In this document: piece by piece, positions 1-6,967 of the stretch
Numbering within the stretch: position 1 is the first letter of the stretch
Layout: the number at the start of each line of letters is the position of its first letter
NCBI GenBank assembly: GCA_018882725.1
Contig: VERK01000065.1
Location: forward strand, 1 to 10,306
Source: Actinomycetota bacterium
GTDB taxonomy: Bacteria; Actinomycetota; Acidimicrobiia; Acidimicrobiales; Ilumatobacteraceae
Reading direction: 5' to 3'
Length of the DNA: 10,306 nucleotides
Notes under the pieces: generated by a model
Told to the model about the DNA's origin: nothing
The model's database searches: none
What the model saw: only the letters and a program-made list of their open reading frames with translations
Translations under genes and position numbers: made by a program

Positions 1-289
1 CCTCGGGGAGACGCAGCAACTTGTGACGCAGAACGTCGTCAGCGATACGCAACGAACGCTCGAGTTCGTCGAGTGCGCCACCAGCGGCGGCGATGTTGAA
101 GACGACGTAGAAGCCGTCTTCCTTCTTGTTGATGGGATACGCCAAACGGCGCTTGCCCCACCAATCGGCCTTCCCGTGCACATCTCCACCGGCGGCCTTC
201 ACGGCCTTGGTCACGGTGGCGACCCACTGCTGGGCGACGGGCTCGTCGAGCGAACCGTCGAGGATGATCATCAATTCGTAGCCACGCAT
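1..289 (-). CDS. rpsF: 30S ribosomal protein S6, 3' end outside the window
   Basis: Structural protein of the small ribosomal subunit; in bacteria S6 binds 16S rRNA as a pair with S18. The first 96 residues are visible and the C-terminus is cut by the window edge. It begins MRGYELMIILDGSLDE, the usual S6 opening, followed by the core with GGDVHGKADWWGKRRLAYPI and the segment KKEDGFYVVFNI, then LERSLRIADDVLRHKLLRL, all typical of the S6 alpha/beta fold. The ATG at 289-287 is preceded by a strong Shine-Dalgarno sequence (AAGGGAGG on the minus strand, 301-308) about 11 bases upstream, which fixes the start. In actinobacteria rpsF normally leads an rpsF-ssb-rpsR-rplI operon; that part would lie off the left edge. 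A gap of about 200 bases separates it from the upstream membrane protein gene, so it probably has its own promoter. Identity is certain at family level. Confidence 0.97.
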   Translation of the reverse strand, partial: MRGYELMIILDGSLDEPVAQQWVATVTKAVKAAGGDVHGKADWWGKRRLAYPINKKEDGFYVVFNIAAAGGALDELERSLRIADDVLRHKLLRLPE

Positions 290-300
290 CGGCGCGTGAA

Positions 301-308
301 CCTCCCTT
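301..308 (-). promoter_or_regulatory. Ribosome binding site of rpsF
   Basis: The minus strand reads AAGGGAGG 11 bases before the rpsF ATG. It is a near-perfect anti-16S match and the clearest Shine-Dalgarno sequence in the window. It contrasts with the many starts here that have none. Confidence 0.8.
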
Positions 309-457
309 CGGACTCGCTACCCAGGTGTGGGAAGCGGGGCCCCGTGTGGGGCAGGGTGACTATGGACCTCGGAAGCCTACCGGCGGGTCGGTGAGGTGAG
401 ACGGGGACGAACTCGAGCACGGACACAGAGTGCCGAGGGGGTGTGGCACCGCTGGCT

Positions 458-474
458 GGTGGCATCGCGCCACC
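458..474 (-). terminator. Possible hairpin after the membrane protein gene
   Basis: GGTGGC and GCCACC form a 6-bp perfect stem with a 5-base loop (ATCGC). It lies 15 bases beyond the TGA of the upstream membrane protein gene on the minus strand. It is not followed by a T-run, so it is at best a non-canonical terminator or an RNA-stabilising hairpin. Confidence 0.3.
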
Positions 475-488
475 CCTCGAAGTGCTGG

Positions 489-1130
489 TCAGGGCCGGGT
501 GAGGCGCACGATCGACGCCGAGATCAAGCCGACTCCGGCCGATACGGCACCCTCGTGCGTGGTGAGGCGACCTCCCGAGCGCAGGATTCCGGTGAAGGCG
601 CGCTCACGATCACCCTGGAACACCAGAGCCGGACCGCCCGAGTCCCCGAGCCCCCACAACATGGCCACCAGCCCGATGATGATGGCCACCAGGCAGAACG
701 GCACGGCAAGAGTTTCACGGGGCATGCGTGATGCCAGCACCAGCGAGAACACCGCGCTCAGCAACAGCAAAACGCCCACTGCGCCGACGGCGATCAGAAG
801 GTGCTGAACCATTGCCGACGCCCCGAAGCCGCCTTCGTCCCCGCAGTCGACCATGGCGCGAGCCGGCGCGCCCGGGTCGTCGACCGGTGAAGTCTGCAGG
901 AGGACGCAGTCACGGCCATCGGATGCGACGGGTTGGCCGTCGACGAACGACACCGAGAACGGGTCGCCGAACGCACCCGCGATGAGAAGGCCGATCGAGG
1001 CGAGAAAGATCATCACCAATCCGAGGAGGGCATCGAACTGCAAACGACGACTCGCCTCATACGGCAACCAATTGCTGCGGCGCGAACGGCGCGAGCGCTT
1101 CACACCCTTCGATCCGGTGAAGTCGACCAC
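489..1130 (-). CDS. Uncharacterised four-helix membrane protein with a two-cysteine outer loop
   Basis: I do not recognise the family. From the GTG at 1130 the product is 213 residues. The first 30 residues are strongly basic (KRSRRSRRS), so the N-terminus should be cytoplasmic. Predicted membrane segments are about 32-54, 107-133 and 141-161, with a weaker fourth at about 192-208. Between helices 1 and 2 lies a polar, acidic loop of about 50 residues with two cysteines (about Cys75 and Cys96). Under this topology the loop is outside the cell and could carry a disulfide. A second outer segment lies between helices 3 and 4, and the protein ends in basic RLTRP. The frame stays open upstream, inside the DUF5318-like gene. 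I chose the GTG eight bases after that gene's stop because the pair then reads as an operon; a GTG nine codons further in is an alternative. The ribosome site is weak (GAGAG). It probably shares a transcript with the upstream gene. Function unknown. Confidence 0.7.
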   Translation of the reverse strand: MVDFTGSKGVKRSRRSRRSNWLPYEASRRLQFDALLGLVMIFLASIGLLIAGAFGDPFSVSFVDGQPVASDGRDCVLLQTSPVDDPGAPARAMVDCGDEGGFGASAMVQHLLIAVGAVGVLLLLSAVFSLVLASRMPRETLAVPFCLVAIIIGLVAMLWGLGDSGGPALVFQGDRERAFTGILRSGGRLTTHEGAVSAGVGLISASIVRLTRP

Positions 1131-1138
1131 GACCGCTC

Positions 1139-1588
1139 TCAGCCCACCTGGCGACGGCCGCGCTGGCCGCCGATCGGAATCGCCCGCACGAGGTAGTGCC
1201 AGCGGCACTGGCAGCACGCCTCCACCACGTACGCCGTGAGCTCTTCGGGGCGCCGGTGGAATGCGGCCAGTTCCTTGTCGTCGGCGGCGAGGCGGCCGTG
1301 AGCCGGCAACTTCGCCCCGAACACATAGGTGACGAGAACGAGATTGTCCTCGGCGCAGATCGGGCAGGGCGTGTTGGTCGGCTTACCCACCGAACGCGCG
1401 GCGCGCATGAGTTCGGGGTGCGCGTCGCACACTTCTTCGCGACCGAGCCGTCCCCGGTGGAACTCATTGATCGTGGCCCGTCGGGCCATCCGATGATCGA
1501 CGAGACCACCGCGCATCGTGGAGAAACCGCGAAATGCGCCGGTGCCGAAACCCGACGAACGGGACCCTGGCGCTCGGCGATCGGACAT
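1139..1588 (-). CDS. DUF5318-like small protein with two CxxC pairs
   Basis: A 149-residue soluble protein. The pattern VDHRMARRATI...EVCDAHPELMRAA...PCPIC...YVFG...YVVEACCQCRWHYLVRAIPIG matches what I remember of the actinobacterial DUF5318 family (Rv0049-like). Two cysteine pairs, Cys75-x-x-Cys78 (CPIC) and Cys125/126-x-Cys128 (CCQC), look like the knuckles of a zinc ribbon, so a metal-binding nucleic-acid or protein-interaction role is plausible but unproven. The ATG at 1588 is chosen over an internal ATG (MRGGLVDH, about 24 codons in) because a -10-like TAGTCT ends seven bases before it. Its first three bases are the TAG stop of the tRNA nucleotidyltransferase gene. There is no good Shine-Dalgarno sequence. 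The tail RGRRQVG is basic. The membrane protein gene follows after eight bases. The family occurs near rpsF in mycobacteria too, as far as I recall. Molecular function is unknown. Confidence 0.82.
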   Translation of the reverse strand: MSDRRAPGSRSSGFGTGAFRGFSTMRGGLVDHRMARRATINEFHRGRLGREEVCDAHPELMRAARSVGKPTNTPCPICAEDNLVLVTYVFGAKLPAHGRLAADDKELAAFHRRPEELTAYVVEACCQCRWHYLVRAIPIGGQRGRRQVG

Positions 1589-1595
1589 CGTGAGC

Positions 1596-1601
1596 AGACT
1601 A
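1596..1601 (-). promoter_or_regulatory. -10-like TAGTCT before the DUF5318-like gene (leaderless start)
   Basis: The minus strand reads TAGTCT, seven bases (GCTCACG), then ATG. It fits the TANNNT actinobacterial -10, with transcription starting at or next to the start codon. The first three bases are also the stop codon of the preceding gene. No clear -35. Confidence 0.45.
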
Positions 1602-3017
1602 GCCCTCGGTCGAGGTGGCCCGTCGCGCCCACCATTCGTCGAGCCGACGGCGTATTTCCGCGTCGCCGACGAGCCCCTCGTCGAGACGAATCTCGAGCAA
1701 GTAGTCCAGTGCATCACCGACCGCGCGCGACGGCGAGAGACCGAGGTGCTGCATCACCGCCACGCCGTCCATCTCAGGGCGAATGGCCTTCAATTCTTCC
1801 TGTGCGGCCAACGACGCGATACGACTTTCGAGTTCATCCATGCGCTGGGCGAGACGCAGTGCCTTCTTCTCGTTTCGAGTGGTGCAGTCACAGCGAGTCA
1901 GCACGTTCAGTTCGTCGAGAAGCGGGCCCGCATCGTTCACGTACCGCCGCACGGCGGAGTCGGTCCATCCCATCTGATACGTGTGGAACCGAAGGTGGAG
2001 GCGCACGAGTTCGGTCACGTCGTCGATGTCTTCGTTCGGGAAACGCAGCGCGGCGAGACGTTTACGTGTCATCTTCGCCCCGACCACGTCATGCATGTGA
2101 AAGGTCGTTCCTTTGCCCTGCAAGTATCCGCGAGTCTTGGGCTTGCCGACGTCGTGGAAGAGAGCGGCCAGGCGCGTCTTGCGGAAGTCGAAGTCGGGGT
2201 GCGCGTCGGGTCGTACGTTTTCGATCACCGCGAGCGTGTGTGTGAGAACGTCTTTGTGCCGATGGATCGGATCGTGTTCGAGACGCATGGCCGGCAATTC
2301 GGGAAGGAAAAGATCGGCCAAGCCGGTCTCGACGAGGAACCAGAGTCCGGCCGACGGTGCATCGACCACGATCAACTTGTTGAGTTCGTCGCGAATTCGT
2401 TCGGCTGACACGATTTCGAGACGGTCCTTCATGCGGTGAACCGCCGCGACCAGTTCAGGCACCGGAGTCATCTGGAAGCGGGCAACGAATCGTGCCGCCC
2501 GCATCATGCGCAAAGGATCGTCGCTGAAGCTGATGTCGGGGTCGAGCGGTGTGCGCAGCACGCGAGTCATGAGGTCGGCCGCACCACCGAAAGGATCGAC
2601 GAGCGTTGGCGAATCGGCGGTCACCTCGAGTGCCATCGAGTTGATGGTGAAGTCGCGGCGTGACAGATCGGTCTCGATCGCGTCGGCGAATTCGACGTCG
2701 GGTTTACGGCTATCAGGGTGGTACGCCTCGGCTCGATGCGTGGTGATCTCGTACACCCGAGTTCCCTTACGGGCACCGATCGTTCCGAACTTCTCACCTT
2801 GTGTCCACACGGCATCGGCCCAGGACGCGATGATCTTCTTGATCTCGTCGGGACGCGCATCGGTCGTCGCGTCGTAGTCGAGACCGTCGAAGTCGAGGCC
2901 ACCCAGCAGATCGCGAACGGTGCCACCGACCAAGTACAAGCGCTTGCCGGCTGCGCGAAAGAGCGCCGCGACATCGGCAACTTCCGTCAGAACAGGCGCG
3001 AAGCGCTCGGGAACCAC
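1599..3017 (-). CDS. cca: CCA tRNA nucleotidyltransferase / poly(A) polymerase family with HD domain
   Basis: Class II nucleotidyltransferase of 472 residues, expected to add or repair the 3' CCA end of tRNA in the cytoplasm using CTP and ATP. The head domain shows LVGGTVRD (29-36), the metal-binding Asp pair in LDYDATT (Asp47, Asp49), the RRDFTINSMAL motif (120-130) and the ERIRDEL segment near 206-212 used for nucleotide and tRNA handling. DDPLRMMRAARF (166-177) is also standard. The C-terminal half carries an HD phosphohydrolase-type domain with LAALFHDVGKPKTRG (283-297, His288-Asp289). This is the layout of the actinobacterial protein annotated pcnA or cca (about 480 residues in M. tuberculosis). 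True CCA addition versus poly(A) polymerase activity cannot be separated by eye; CCA addition is the usual role in this phylum. The GTG start (3017) has no Shine-Dalgarno sequence but follows a TAGCCT hexamer by six bases. The upstream deacetylase gene ends 24 bases before it. Confidence 0.95.
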   Translation of the reverse strand: MVPERFAPVLTEVADVAALFRAAGKRLYLVGGTVRDLLGGLDFDGLDYDATTDARPDEIKKIIASWADAVWTQGEKFGTIGARKGTRVYEITTHRAEAYHPDSRKPDVEFADAIETDLSRRDFTINSMALEVTADSPTLVDPFGGAADLMTRVLRTPLDPDISFSDDPLRMMRAARFVARFQMTPVPELVAAVHRMKDRLEIVSAERIRDELNKLIVVDAPSAGLWFLVETGLADLFLPELPAMRLEHDPIHRHKDVLTHTLAVIENVRPDAHPDFDFRKTRLAALFHDVGKPKTRGYLQGKGTTFHMHDVVGAKMTRKRLAALRFPNEDIDDVTELVRLHLRFHTYQMGWTDSAVRRYVNDAGPLLDELNVLTRCDCTTRNEKKALRLAQRMDELESRIASLAAQEELKAIRPEMDGVAVMQHLGLSPSRAVGDALDYLLEIRLDEGLVGDAEIRRRLDEWWARRATSTEG

Positions 3018-3023
3018 GGGGTC

Positions 3024-3029
3024 AGGCTA
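3024..3029 (-). promoter_or_regulatory. -10-like TAGCCT before the tRNA nucleotidyltransferase gene
   Basis: The minus strand reads TAGCCT-GACCCC-GTG. With a -10 hexamer ending at -7, the G of the GTG start codon would be +1, which is the geometry of a leaderless mRNA. No ribosome binding site is present. No convincing -35, which would fall inside the 3' end of the deacetylase gene. Confidence 0.5.
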
Positions 3030-3041
3030 CGACGAATGGGC

Positions 3042-4061
3042 TCAGGCGACGAGGAGTCCACAATCGATCCAGTAACGGCGGATTCGTTCGATCATCTGCT
3101 CGGCGAGCGGCGAACCGACTGACGCCGCTTCTTCTGGCTGAATCACGGTGTCGAGAAGAGCACCGACCGTGGCCGTCGTCGACACACGCAGTGCATCGAG
3201 GTCGTATCCGCCTTCGAGCATGACCAGTCGCCGGCCAGCCGGAACGAGCGGAAGAAGTCGAGTGACGATCTCGTTGTAGTCGCCCGCAGTCAAGGCCATG
3301 TCGGTGATCGGATCGGCTCGATGCGCGTCGAAGCCGGCCGAGATGATGAGCCAGGTGGGATCGAAAGAACGGCAGATCGGATCGACAAGTCGATCGATGG
3401 CACGTAGATAATCGACTCCGGTCGATTGCGGTGGCATCGGAATGTTGAGCGTCGTGCCCACGGCGTCACCGATACCGATCTCTTCGAACCAGCCGGTGCC
3501 CGGATAGAGCGGCCATTGATGCAACGACACGAACATCACACGGGGGTCGGCCCAGAAGACGTCTTGTGTTCCGTTGCCATGGTGAGCGTCGAAGTCGACG
3601 ATCGCGACGCGTTCACCGCGCTCGGCCAACTCGGCAGCGGCCACTGCGACGTTCGACAACAGACAGAAGCCCATCGTGTCGGCTCGTGTCGCGTGATGAC
3701 CCGGCGGCCGCACTGCACAGAAGGCCGCCGAACCGCGACCAGCAACCAACTCGTCGATGGCGGTGAGGCCCGCACCCGATGCGAGTCGCGCGGCTTCCCA
3801 TGTACCTGAACTGGCCACCGTGTCGGGGTCGAGTCGTCCACCACCGGCCCGCGACACCGACTCGACCTTGTCGACGAGCGCCGGCTGGTGCACCCGTAGC
3901 AACTGCTCACGAGTCGCGGCTCGTGGGACGATCGGGACCAAGGAGTCGGCGAACACCTGGGCGCCGTCGATCACCGCACCGAGCCGCTCGGGGCGCTCAG
4001 GATGATGAGGGCCGACGATGTGGTCGAGGTACGCCTCGTGCGTTGCGAACAACACCGTCAT
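3042..4061 (-). CDS. Histone-deacetylase-like amidohydrolase (AcuC/acetylpolyamine amidohydrolase type)
   Basis: A 339-residue zinc-dependent deacetylase of the arginase/deacetylase fold. It begins with HHPERPERL (19-27), the usual HDAC opening. The active site is complete: the tandem histidines in RPPGHHA (His122, His123), the zinc ligands Asp158 and His160 in DFDAHHGNGT, the third ligand Asp245 in SAGFDAH, and the transition-state tyrosine Tyr286 in LEGGYD. The substrate could be acetyl-lysine on proteins such as acetyl-CoA synthetase, or an acetylated polyamine or other small molecule; sequence alone does not decide. The ATG at 4061 is chosen over an upstream in-frame ATG at 4106 because the product then opens MTVLFATHEAYLDH, and because a TAGCGT hexamer ends eight bases before it. 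It diverges from a GNAT acetyltransferase gene across 24 bases, and the tRNA nucleotidyltransferase gene follows on the same strand. Confidence 0.93.
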   Translation of the reverse strand: MTVLFATHEAYLDHIVGPHHPERPERLGAVIDGAQVFADSLVPIVPRAATREQLLRVHQPALVDKVESVSRAGGGRLDPDTVASSGTWEAARLASGAGLTAIDELVAGRGSAAFCAVRPPGHHATRADTMGFCLLSNVAVAAAELAERGERVAIVDFDAHHGNGTQDVFWADPRVMFVSLHQWPLYPGTGWFEEIGIGDAVGTTLNIPMPPQSTGVDYLRAIDRLVDPICRSFDPTWLIISAGFDAHRADPITDMALTAGDYNEIVTRLLPLVPAGRRLVMLEGGYDLDALRVSTTATVGALLDTVIQPEEAASVGSPLAEQMIERIRRYWIDCGLLVA

Positions 4062-4069
4062 CGCCCGCG

Positions 4070-4075
4070 ACGCTA
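4070..4075 (-). promoter_or_regulatory. -10-like TAGCGT for the deacetylase gene
   Basis: The minus strand reads TAGCGT, eight bases (CGCGGGCG), then ATG. The predicted transcript would have a 5' leader of no more than about two bases. The hexamer shares its TA step with the opposing hexamer on the plus strand. No clear -35 at 16-18 bases. Confidence 0.45.
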
Positions 4076-4079
4076 CCGT
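4074..4079 (+). promoter_or_regulatory. -10-like TACCGT for the GNAT gene
   Basis: The plus strand reads TACCGT-TCTGAC-GTG, a six-base gap that would place +1 on the start codon. It overlaps the opposing -10-like site by two bases, so the two polymerases could not both bind. No clear -35. Confidence 0.45.
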
Positions 4080-4085
4080 TCTGAC

Positions 4086-4880
4086 GTGATCACCGGCTTG
4101 CGTCAACGACGCCGCGACGGACTGCCACGTCTGCTCGACGACGGTCGGACCCGAGCGCGTCTACGACCCTGGCCGCACCAACCCCGCATCGCACAACTCA
4201 TCCTCACCGATCACACCAAGGCGCCCACGGTCAACACTCTCGAGACGTGGCTCACGGTCGCCCGAGATCACGGATTCACGAGCGTGCGCACCGGAGCACT
4301 GTCCGCATCGGCCACTCCCCCTTTCACCGAGTTGGGTTTCGTCTCCATCCAGCGCCTCGCACTTCTCCGTCTCGAACTCGACCGGCCGAACGAACTCCTC
4401 GAAGGGGCACTTCACGATTCGTCATCCGGTACCTCACGTCATGAACTGCGTGCGGTACGGGGATCGCGTCAAATTGCGACACTCGCGCGAATCGATCGAG
4501 CGGCTTTCGTCGACGGGTGGGATCTCGACGCCACCGGCATCCTCGATGCGTGTCAGGCCACACCCCAACATCGAGTTCGACTGGCCGTGACCTCAAACGA
4601 CGAACCCGCCGGCTACATGATCACCGGACGTAACGGGGCGGCAGGCTTCGTGCAACGTCTGGCCGTGCACCCCGACTTCGAGGGACGGGGCGTCGCATCA
4701 TCACTTCTCGTCGATGGTCTCGTGTGGTTGCAGCGACGACGTGTTGATGACGTCCTCGTCAACACGAACTTCGACAACGAACGTGCACTCGATCTGTACC
4801 GACGATTCGGATTCGAACCGCTCGAAGACAGCCTGTCGGTGCTGGCACTCGACGATCTCGCCGACAGGACGGCGCGTTGA
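4086..4880 (+). CDS. GNAT-family N-acetyltransferase, apparently a two-module protein with a reduced first module
   Basis: A 264-residue acetyltransferase. The C-terminal module is a clear GNAT domain: VQRLAVHPDFEGRGVASSLL (about 189-208) contains the acetyl-CoA pyrophosphate loop E-G-R-G-V-A, and NTNFDNERALDLYRRFGFE (about 226-244) is the usual C-terminal motif. The N-terminal part (about 48-98) reads like the end of another GNAT fold (LETWLTVARDHGFTSVRTGA, then ELGFVSIQRLALLRLEL) but lacks a recognisable acetyl-CoA loop. It resembles tandem-GNAT enzymes, such as mycothiol synthase, in which only one half is catalytic. The substrate is unknown. The GTG at 4086 is chosen because a TACCGT hexamer ends six bases before it; a longer frame from 4002 would run into the divergent deacetylase gene. 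The first residues are Arg-rich. The stop overlaps the start of the DUF6049-like gene (TTGA), so the two are probably co-translated. In M. tuberculosis this slot, as I recall, holds the Nudix gene mutT4. Confidence 0.85.
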   Translation: MITGLRQRRRDGLPRLLDDGRTRARLRPWPHQPRIAQLILTDHTKAPTVNTLETWLTVARDHGFTSVRTGALSASATPPFTELGFVSIQRLALLRLELDRPNELLEGALHDSSSGTSRHELRAVRGSRQIATLARIDRAAFVDGWDLDATGILDACQATPQHRVRLAVTSNDEPAGYMITGRNGAAGFVQRLAVHPDFEGRGVASSLLVDGLVWLQRRRVDDVLVNTNFDNERALDLYRRFGFEPLEDSLSVLALDDLADRTAR

Positions 4881-6958
4881 AACGCGTCGTGGCCGCGGGA
4901 TGGGCTGCGCTCGCGGTCGCATCGCTGATGTTCACCGCGTCGTCGAGATCGGCGAGTGCCGAAATCCCCGAGGGTGTCGGTGCCCTGGTCTCACAAGATC
5001 AGTACGTGGCCGGCATCGAGGGGTCGACCATCGATCTCAGCGTGTTCTTGCAGGGCCCGAGTGCTCTGGGATCCGATGCTCCGACGTCGATCCTCGTCAC
5101 CGCGCATCGTCCGGTCACCACCCGAGCCGCTGTTCAGGACGCCATCGATGGCGATCTGCCGTCAACGATCGACAGCATGCGCTTTCCCATCGAACAGCGC
5201 GATGCGTCGGGTGTCATCGATCTGGTGATTCCGATCGAAATCGGTACTCGCACCCGCGACCGCATGCAGATGTCAGCGGCGGGTCTCTACCCGCTCTCGA
5301 TCGGTCTCGAAGTCGATGGCAACAGCGTCGATCGGATCGTCACGTTCGTCGAACGACTTCCGGACGGACGAGACGTACCCGCCGTCGAACAGTCGCTACC
5401 GGTTGCCGTGGTCGGCTCGGTCGACGGCGACGTCACGCTTCAGCCCGATGCGACCACAACTGTGCGCGCGGCCGATCGCTCGCGTGTCGCCGAATTGACC
5501 ACCATCATCGAATCCCTGCCGGGAACGCCGCTCACCATCGCGCTGCGACCCGAACTGGTGGAAGGACTCGGTCGCTCGACGCCCGAAGACGCCGAACTCC
5601 TCACCCGACTGCAGTTCGCCGACGCACCGTCGTTCCTGTCGATGCCTTATGTCCAAGTCGATCCGGGCTCGATGGCCGACTCACTGACGAACGACATCTT
5701 CGTTGGCCAACTTCGCCTCGGGGAAGACGCGTTGGCTGACTCTGTTCCCGAATCACGGTCGAGCAGAACGGCCTGGATCCAAACGCGAGCGCTGTCGGCC
5801 ACGGGAGCCCAGTTCATCCGTGACCTCGGATTCCGAGCGATTCTCATCACACCGGCCGCGACCGAGGTGGGGGACTTCGGAGGGGTGGCGTTCGCCGATC
5901 CCACCCGCAAAGTCGAGGTCGAACTGGCGAGTGGAGGGTTCATCGACGCCATGGTCCCCGACGCTGCCCTCGCCTCGCGCCTCACCGTCGCATCGGATTC
6001 CCCACCGAGTGATGCCTACCTCGCGGCCCAGCACGTGCTGGCCGAGATCAAGGTGTTACGACGCGAACTCACCGATGCCGGCGAATCGCTGTCGGGCCGT
6101 GCGTTGATCCTCACCACCAACGACGGATCTCTGATGTCGACCGACCTCACCGTCGCCCTGGCCGACACATTGAGTTCATCGAACGAGGTCGAACTCGTGT
6201 CGCTCGACGACGCCCTGTCGCGCACGAGCGTCGGACTCGTGGATGGTCGGCCGGCCGCCATTCGGTTGCCGGCGACCGGGCTCGCTGCTTCGTCCTCGCC
6301 CGCCGAAGCCCTCTATCTCACTGGCGCGCGCATCGACGCGTTCGCCTCCATGCTTCCCGACGGTGACGAGCGTCCGGACATGTGGCGCCGCATCCTCGAC
6401 GTCTTGCCCGATCAGCGATTCTCCGATGAGGTTCGCTTCGCCTACGCCGACGTCGTCCGACAACAGACCGACGCGTTGGGAAGCCAAGTCGCGACCCCCG
6501 CGTCCACCACCTTCACGCTCGGTGGACGCGACAGCGAAATTCGGCTCAGTCTGCGGAACGATTCCCCGACCGAACTGTCCGTCCGGGTTCGCCTCGCTTC
6601 GTCGAAACTTCGTTTTCCCGAGGGCGAACTGGTGGTGAAGTTGGCACCAAGTGCCATCACTTCGGTCGAGATTCCGGTGGAGGCCCGCACCAACGGTCGT
6701 TTCCCGGTCACTGTCCAGCTACTGACACCAGAAGGCCAATTGCCACTCACCCAGCCCATCGTGTTCACCGCCCGCGTGAACGCGTTGGCCGGCCTCGGAC
6801 AGTTGGTCACCGTCATGGCTCTCCTCCTGCTGGCTGTGTGGTGGATCCACCACTTCCGCCGGCGGCATCGCGAGCGACAGAACCTGGTCACCGACACCAC
6901 GCGACGTCATCCGAGTGGCGACACACCTCGTCAGACCCCCGACGACCCCAACAACTAA
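4877..6958 (+). CDS. DUF6049-like large secreted, C-terminally membrane-anchored protein
   Basis: A 693-residue envelope protein of unknown function, the likely counterpart of M. tuberculosis Rv3909 (about 800 residues) by position and architecture. The N-terminus is a signal peptide: KR, then AAGWAALAVASLMFTA, with a likely cleavage after ASA (residue 28) before EIPEGVG. A long outer region without cysteine-rich or catalytic motifs follows, with an Ig-like stretch near the C-terminus (SEIRLSLRNDSPTELSVRVRL, then ITSVEIPVEARTNGRFPVTV). A single helix at about 637-657 (LAGLGQLVTVMALLLLAVWW) precedes a basic, unstructured cytoplasmic tail of 36 residues. The TTG at 4877 overlaps the GNAT stop (TTGA) and has an AGGA seven bases upstream; starting there gives a complete signal peptide. 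In relatives this gene precedes mviN (lipid II flippase), which implies a role in wall assembly. That role is inference. The stop TAA doubles as the first bases of the next gene's -10-like site. Confidence 0.85.
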   Translation: MKRVVAAGWAALAVASLMFTASSRSASAEIPEGVGALVSQDQYVAGIEGSTIDLSVFLQGPSALGSDAPTSILVTAHRPVTTRAAVQDAIDGDLPSTIDSMRFPIEQRDASGVIDLVIPIEIGTRTRDRMQMSAAGLYPLSIGLEVDGNSVDRIVTFVERLPDGRDVPAVEQSLPVAVVGSVDGDVTLQPDATTTVRAADRSRVAELTTIIESLPGTPLTIALRPELVEGLGRSTPEDAELLTRLQFADAPSFLSMPYVQVDPGSMADSLTNDIFVGQLRLGEDALADSVPESRSSRTAWIQTRALSATGAQFIRDLGFRAILITPAATEVGDFGGVAFADPTRKVEVELASGGFIDAMVPDAALASRLTVASDSPPSDAYLAAQHVLAEIKVLRRELTDAGESLSGRALILTTNDGSLMSTDLTVALADTLSSSNEVELVSLDDALSRTSVGLVDGRPAAIRLPATGLAASSSPAEALYLTGARIDAFASMLPDGDERPDMWRRILDVLPDQRFSDEVRFAYADVVRQQTDALGSQVATPASTTFTLGGRDSEIRLSLRNDSPTELSVRVRLASSKLRFPEGELVVKLAPSAITSVEIPVEARTNGRFPVTVQLLTPEGQLPLTQPIVFTARVNALAGLGQLVTVMALLLLAVWWIHHFRRRHRERQNLVTDTTRRHPSGDTPRQTPDDPNN

Positions 6959-6961
6959 CCT
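6956..6961 (+). promoter_or_regulatory. -10-like TAACCT before degV, overlapping the upstream stop codon
   Basis: The sequence reads TAACCT-GCGTCC-GTG: a six-base gap, with the predicted +1 on the GTG. The TAA is the stop codon of the DUF6049-like gene. There is no Shine-Dalgarno sequence before degV, which supports leaderless translation. Confidence 0.5.
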
Positions 6962-6967
6962 GCGTCC

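Larger units (their letters stand above)
290..488. other. Intergenic region between rpsF and the upstream membrane protein gene
   Basis: This 199-base stretch should hold the rpsF promoter and leader. Besides the ribosome binding site I see a TANNNT hexamer on the minus strand (TAGGCT, 374-379), about 85 bases before the ATG, as a possible -10. It has no convincing -35 at the expected distance. There is also a short GC palindrome around 335-344 (CGGGGCCCCG) and a 6-bp hairpin at 458-474. Open frames crossing this region are low-complexity Arg/Pro-rich translations and I do not accept them as genes. S6-S18 autoregulatory leader structures are known in other bacteria; I could not identify one here by eye. 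Confidence 0.5.

Noticed and set aside
335..344. CGGGGCCCCG palindrome before rpsF as an operator or terminator
   Set aside because: Short, GC-only palindromes are expected by chance in such DNA; there is no T-run and no repeated copy.
23..394. Plus-strand frame opposite rpsF
   Set aside because: Ribosomal protein S6 on the minus strand is unambiguous; this frame has no domain features.
1196..2245. Plus-strand open frame of about 349 codons
   Set aside because: Its translation is Arg/Pro/Ser-rich low-complexity sequence running antisense across two well-supported genes. It is a shadow frame.
1518..2408. Long plus-strand open frame of about 296 codons antisense to the tRNA nucleotidyltransferase gene
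   Set aside because: The minus-strand frame carries every motif of the enzyme family. The plus-strand translation shows no family features and is explained by codon bias in GC-rich DNA.
4043..4106. TTGCGA (plus) and TTGACG (minus) as -35 boxes for the divergent promoters
   Set aside because: Both sit about 25 bases from their -10-like hexamers, too far for a normal 16-18 base spacer, although the symmetry is curious.
4714..5739. Plus-strand open frame of about 341 codons overlapping the GNAT and DUF6049-like genes
   Set aside because: The product is dominated by Arg, His and Cys without domains. The DUF6049-like frame has a signal peptide and an anchor helix.
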